NCBI GenBank assembly: GCA_913063005.1
Contig: CAJXZI010000059.1
Span: 1-9,758, forward strand
Length of the DNA: 9,758 nt
From: an uncultured Halieaceae bacterium
GTDB taxonomy: Bacteria > Pseudomonadota > Gammaproteobacteria > Pseudomonadales > Halieaceae
Reading direction: 5' to 3'
The notes under the pieces were generated by a model. That model saw only the letters and a program-made list of their open reading frames with translations. It was not told where the DNA came from and did not search any database. The position numbers were made by a program, and so were the translations under genes. This document shows, one piece after another, positions 7,068-9,758 of the stretch (positions within the stretch are counted from its first letter, which is position 1; the number at the start of each line of letters is the position of its first letter).

Positions 7068-8567
7068 TTAGGCAGTCTCTCCCTCTTCCGCAAACCACGG
7101 TTCGCGAGCAGTCATAATGAGCTCAGCAGCCCATTCTTCGGTCATTCCTTCGATCTCCATAAGCTCGTCAACACTTTGCTCTGCGAGATCTTCCATCGTG
7201 ATGACTTCCATGCTCGCGAGAACATAAGCGAGCTGCTTGTCCATACCGCGCATCTCAAGCAGGTCTTGCGCCGGCTCGTTGGCGCCGAGCTCTTCCTCAG
7301 AGGCAATCGCCATCGTGAGCAAAGCGTCTTTGGCTCGAGCACGGAGCTCTTCAGCGATATCCTCATCAAAACCTTCGATATCAGCCATCTCTTCCAATGG
7401 CACGTAAGCGACTTCTTCGACGGTTGTGAAACCCTCTTCGACCAAGACAGCTGCCACATCCTCATCGACATCCAAGGCCTTCATAAAGGTCTCCATGACC
7501 TCGCCTGCCTCGGCTTCTTGCTTCTCGATTGCCTCGTCAGTGCTCATGACGTTGATCGTCCAACCCGTCAAGTCAGAGGCCAAACGAACGTTTTGACCCC
7601 CGCGACCGATCGCCTGAGCGAGGTTATCCTCTGCGACGGCAACTTCCATAGTGTTGCTGTCCTCGTCAACAACGATCGATTCCACTTCCGCAGGCGACAT
7701 CGCGTTGATGACCAACTGCGCGGGGTTGTCGTCCCATAGAATGATGTCGACACGCTCCGTATCGAGCTCATTGGATACCGCCTGCACGCGTGAACCACGC
7801 ATACCAACACAGGCACCAACCGGGTCGATTCGTTGATCACCCGTCTTCACAGCAATTTTAGCTCTCGAACCTGGGTCGCGTGCGGCAGAACGGATCTGAA
7901 TAACGCCCTCTGAAATCTCTGGCACCTCAATTTTGAAAAGCTCGATGAGCATTTCTTTGCATGCGCGAGACATGATCAGCTGAGGACCACGTGCTTCCTC
8001 ATTGATCTCTGTAAGAATCGCACGAACACGATCGTTCATACGGAAAGTTTCTCGACCTACGAGCTCTGAGCGAGGCAGCAGACCTTCAGCATTGTTTCCA
8101 AGGTCTAGGATAATGTTGTCACGGGTCACTTTCTTCACAGTACCGGCCAGCAGTTCACCCATCCGATCCTTGTAAAGATCTACCACTTGCGCGCGCTCAG
8201 CCTCGCGGACGCGCTGAACAATGACCTGCTTTGCAGTCTGCGCTGCAATGCGGCCAAAGCCCACGTTCTCGATTACCTCTTCGTGAACATCGCCCGGCCG
8301 GAGGTTTTCATCAACCTCAATCGCTTCTTCGGTGGTAAATTGCGTGCCAAGCAACGCCAGCTCGGTATCAGGAACAACCAGCCATTTCCGCTTAGTGACG
8401 TAGTCACCTGAGCTTCGATCGATAACAACTTCGATGTCTGACTCTTCCTCGTACCGCTTTTTTGTCGCAGTAGCGAGTGCCAGCTCAATAGCTTCAAAGA
8501 TAATGTCTTCGGAAACGCCTTTTTCGTTTGAAACGGCTTCAGCGACCATCAAAATTTCTTTGTTCAT
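7068..8567 (-). CDS. nusA: Transcription termination/antitermination factor NusA
   Basis: NusA binds RNA polymerase, increases pausing and intrinsic termination, and takes part in rRNA and phage antitermination complexes. The 499 residues fit the 495-residue E. coli protein. Domains in order are the RNA polymerase-binding N-terminal domain (about 1-125), S1 (about 135-200), KH1 with GMRG (255-258), KH2 with GRGG (321-324), and two acidic repeats, AR1 (about 360-420) and AR2 (about 433-495). In E. coli AR2 contacts the alpha-subunit C-terminal domain, so the protein is of the gammaproteobacterial type with both repeats. The ATG is three bases after the rimP stop, which suggests translational coupling. 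E. coli NusA lowers expression of its own operon, probably at leader terminators like those found here after metY. Confidence 0.98.
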   Translation of the reverse strand: MNKEILMVAEAVSNEKGVSEDIIFEAIELALATATKKRYEEESDIEVVIDRSSGDYVTKRKWLVVPDTELALLGTQFTTEEAIEVDENLRPGDVHEEVIENVGFGRIAAQTAKQVIVQRVREAERAQVVDLYKDRMGELLAGTVKKVTRDNIILDLGNNAEGLLPRSELVGRETFRMNDRVRAILTEINEEARGPQLIMSRACKEMLIELFKIEVPEISEGVIQIRSAARDPGSRAKIAVKTGDQRIDPVGACVGMRGSRVQAVSNELDTERVDIILWDDNPAQLVINAMSPAEVESIVVDEDSNTMEVAVAEDNLAQAIGRGGQNVRLASDLTGWTINVMSTDEAIEKQEAEAGEVMETFMKALDVDEDVAAVLVEEGFTTVEEVAYVPLEEMADIEGFDEDIAEELRARAKDALLTMAIASEEELGANEPAQDLLEMRGMDKQLAYVLASMEVITMEDLAEQSVDELMEIEGMTEEWAAELIMTAREPWFAEEGETA

Positions 8568-8570
8568 TCC

Positions 8571-9128
8571 CTATGTCTCACTGTGATTGTCGAGGACGGC
8601 ATCGCCCTCTTTAACGCTTTCGTTTAATTCTGTAACTGCGGCAGGTCTCGCACGCGCAATCCACTCTGGCGTTGGCTGTACGCGAGCCCTATCTATGCTG
8701 CTCAGCGGCAGCAAATACTCGTGCTTGTCGACCCGTACAATGATGTCATCGCCGTCAAACCCTAAAAACCATCCCCGAAACTTTCGCCTTCCCTCAAACG
8801 GAAAGCGCAGCTTCACCTCTATAGGCTGCTCTTCGTACGCTGAAAATTGCTCGCGCTTGAACAGCAGTCGATCAATCCCTGGAGAAGACACCTCGAGCGT
8901 GTATTCACCAACGAAGGGATCCTCAACATCCAGCACACCCCCTAAGTGGCGGCTAACCGAGGCACAATCGTCTACCGTAACGCCTTGGTCCTTGTCGATA
9001 TAAACTCGCAACGTCGGCCTACGATTCGGGCTAAGCAGCTCTAAGCCCCACAGCTCGTAGCCCAACATATCGACTGTCGGTTCGAGCATGGTGAGCAACT
9101 GGCTCTCTTTACCACCCATCGTATTCAT
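8571..9128 (-). CDS. rimP: Ribosome maturation factor RimP
   Basis: RimP binds the 30S subunit and is needed for its efficient assembly. The N-terminal domain (about 7-88) contains ELWGLELL, LRVYIDKDQGVTVDDCA (40-56) and DVEDPF...LEVSSPGIDRLLF (67-90), the family hallmark. The C-terminal SH3-like domain spans about 91-152. I chose the ATG at 9126-9128 because GAGGA (9134-9138) lies five bases upstream and the resulting N-terminus fits the family. A TTG five codons further upstream (9141-9143) has no ribosome binding site. The protein is 185 residues, against 150 in E. coli; the extra ~33 residues are a C-terminal tail (TPEWIARARPAAVTELNESV...). It is the first protein gene after the metY terminator. 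Confidence 0.96.
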   Translation of the reverse strand: MNTMGGKESQLLTMLEPTVDMLGYELWGLELLSPNRRPTLRVYIDKDQGVTVDDCASVSRHLGGVLDVEDPFVGEYTLEVSSPGIDRLLFKREQFSAYEEQPIEVKLRFPFEGRRKFRGWFLGFDGDDIIVRVDKHEYLLPLSSIDRARVQPTPEWIARARPAAVTELNESVKEGDAVLDNHSET

Positions 9129-9154
9129 CGCCGTCCTCGGCAAATTTCAGACAC

Positions 9155-9178
9155 AAAAAAGGCCCATACAAGGGGCCT
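9155..9178 (-). terminator. Rho-independent terminator between tRNA-fMet and rimP
   Basis: On the minus strand AGGCCC (9173-9178) and GGGCCT (9160-9165) form a perfect 6-bp stem with a seven-base loop, followed by an unbroken T run (9155-9159, plus the last stem base). It ends 26 bases before the rimP ATG. It would end most metY transcripts and let a fraction read through into rimP-nusA-infB. E. coli has terminators in the same place, and the operon is autoregulated by NusA there. Confidence 0.88.
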
Positions 9179-9180
9179 CA

Positions 9181-9204
9181 AAAGCAGCGCTAAACCATCG
9201 CGCT
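9181..9204 (-). terminator. Weak hairpin just after tRNA-fMet
   Basis: AGCGC (9200-9204) and GCGCT (9186-9190) form a 5-bp stem with a nine-base loop, beginning four bases after the tRNA CCA end. It is followed by GCTTTT. It may act as a first, weak terminator or as a 3' processing signal for the tRNA. The T run is short, so termination here is uncertain. Confidence 0.4.
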
Positions 9205-9208
9205 ATGT

Positions 9209-9285
<77 letters not shown>

Positions 9286-9372
9286 TCAAGTCTTTGCAAT
9301 GCCCCTTGTTCCGACGCTGGTATCGTCGAAGGCACGCTCACAGCACCAACGGCACTGCAACTAAGGGGCCGG

Positions 9373-9401
9373 AGTCTAGGGATTCCCCACTAACCCGTCA
9401 A
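9373..9401 (-). promoter_or_regulatory. Sigma70-type promoter for tRNA-fMet and the operon
   Basis: TTGACG (9396-9401, five of six to the -35 consensus) and TAGACT (9373-9378, four of six to the -10 consensus) are separated by the optimal 17 bases. The next bases, CCGGCCCC, form a GC-rich discriminator of the kind found at stable-RNA promoters under stringent control. The predicted start is near 9365, giving a leader of about 80 bases before the mature tRNA. No better promoter is visible between here and rimP. Confidence 0.75.
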
Positions 9402-9462
9402 GGGAGAAACCCAGAAAAACACCAGTATTTGGGGTCCCAGTGCCACTTAGCCGAGAATTTGA

Positions 9463-9758
9463 TCACATCAACCAATCCCGACTCGCCACACACCCTGAAA
9501 GAGAATGAGCAGCGGTGACCGCATCTATGATCGCCAGCTCGACTGCTCTAGCCGCCGCCACACCAATCGAATTGAGGCTGGAGGCAGAATTCAAGGCCTC
9601 ACCTGCATTTTGGAGGGCAGAAGCAGTAGATACGGCAAAGAGCGTGTCTCCATCAAATTGCGTGTGGACAGGCCGTATCTCTCGGGCAACGCCATCGTGT
9701 GCCATTTGAGCGACTTTCTTCAAATCAGCTTTTGATAGTGACGCATCGGTAACGACAA
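9463..9758 (-). CDS. P1-family (S58, DmpA/NylC-like) peptidase, C-terminal end
   Basis: Only the last 97 residues are in the window; the frame is open to the right edge and ends with TGA at 9463-9465. The part from residue 4, TDASLSKADLKKVAQMAHDG, then ARxIRPVHTxFDGDTLFAxST, matches the conserved C-terminal segment of P1-family peptidases, which include the aminopeptidase DmpA and the nylon-oligomer hydrolase NylC. Members self-cleave to expose a Ser or Thr nucleophile; that site lies upstream and cannot be seen here. An Ala-rich helical stretch (about 64-88, AAARAVELAIIDAVTAA) closes the protein. The gene ends 61 bases before the metY -35 box, with no convincing terminator between. Substrate cannot be told from this piece. 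Confidence 0.8.
   Translation of the reverse strand, partial: VVTDASLSKADLKKVAQMAHDGVAREIRPVHTQFDGDTLFAVSTASALQNAGEALNSASSLNSIGVAAARAVELAIIDAVTAAHSLSGCVASRDWLM

Noticed and set aside
9402..9462. A possible terminator for the peptidase gene, with a TTTTT run at about 9415-9419 on the minus strand
   Set aside because: The bases before the T run form only a 4-bp stem with a two-base loop (TGGGACCCCA) set well apart from it, so no credible hairpin supports termination.

Overview
The window holds one of the most conserved gene clusters of Gammaproteobacteria, the information-processing block metY-rimP-nusA-infB-rbfA-truB-rpsO-pnp. All of it lies on the minus strand, so it is transcribed from right to left. 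Gene order and content match the E. coli cluster, and the proteins look full length and intact. Gene order, the initiator tRNA sequence and the protein motifs point to a gammaproteobacterium of moderate GC content. I cannot fix the family from this window, although an environmental or marine lineage is plausible.

Layout from upstream (right) to downstream (left). At 9463-9758 is the C-terminal end of a P1-family (DmpA/NylC-like, MEROPS S58) peptidase gene that runs off the window. At 9373-9401 is a near-consensus sigma70-type promoter with a GC-rich discriminator. At 9209-9285 is the initiator tRNA-fMet, with an unusual U1.U72 apposition. At 9155-9204 are a weak hairpin and a clear Rho-independent terminator. 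Then come rimP (185 aa), nusA (499 aa), infB (902 aa), rbfA (131 aa, UUG start), truB (309 aa), rpsO (89 aa) and pnp (768 aa, GUG start). A strong, symmetric terminator at 212-240 closes the operon. The leftmost ~210 bases hold a poorly supported open frame that runs off the left edge, and a short direct repeat.

How the genes work together: the initiator tRNA and IF2 (infB) start translation; RimP, RbfA and S15 (rpsO) act in 30S subunit assembly; NusA controls transcription pausing, termination and antitermination; TruB makes pseudouridine 55 in tRNA; PNPase (pnp) degrades RNA. The terminator between metY and rimP means the protein genes probably depend on read-through, which is where NusA feedback is known to act in E. 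coli. The truB-rpsO gap carries a candidate promoter and a candidate mRNA structure next to the rpsO ribosome binding site. The rpsO-pnp gap is only 52 bases.

I see no new biological system here. The points worth a second look are small: the U1.U72 initiator tRNA, the rpsO leader, a possible internal IF2 start, the long acidic PNPase tail and the compact pnp leader.
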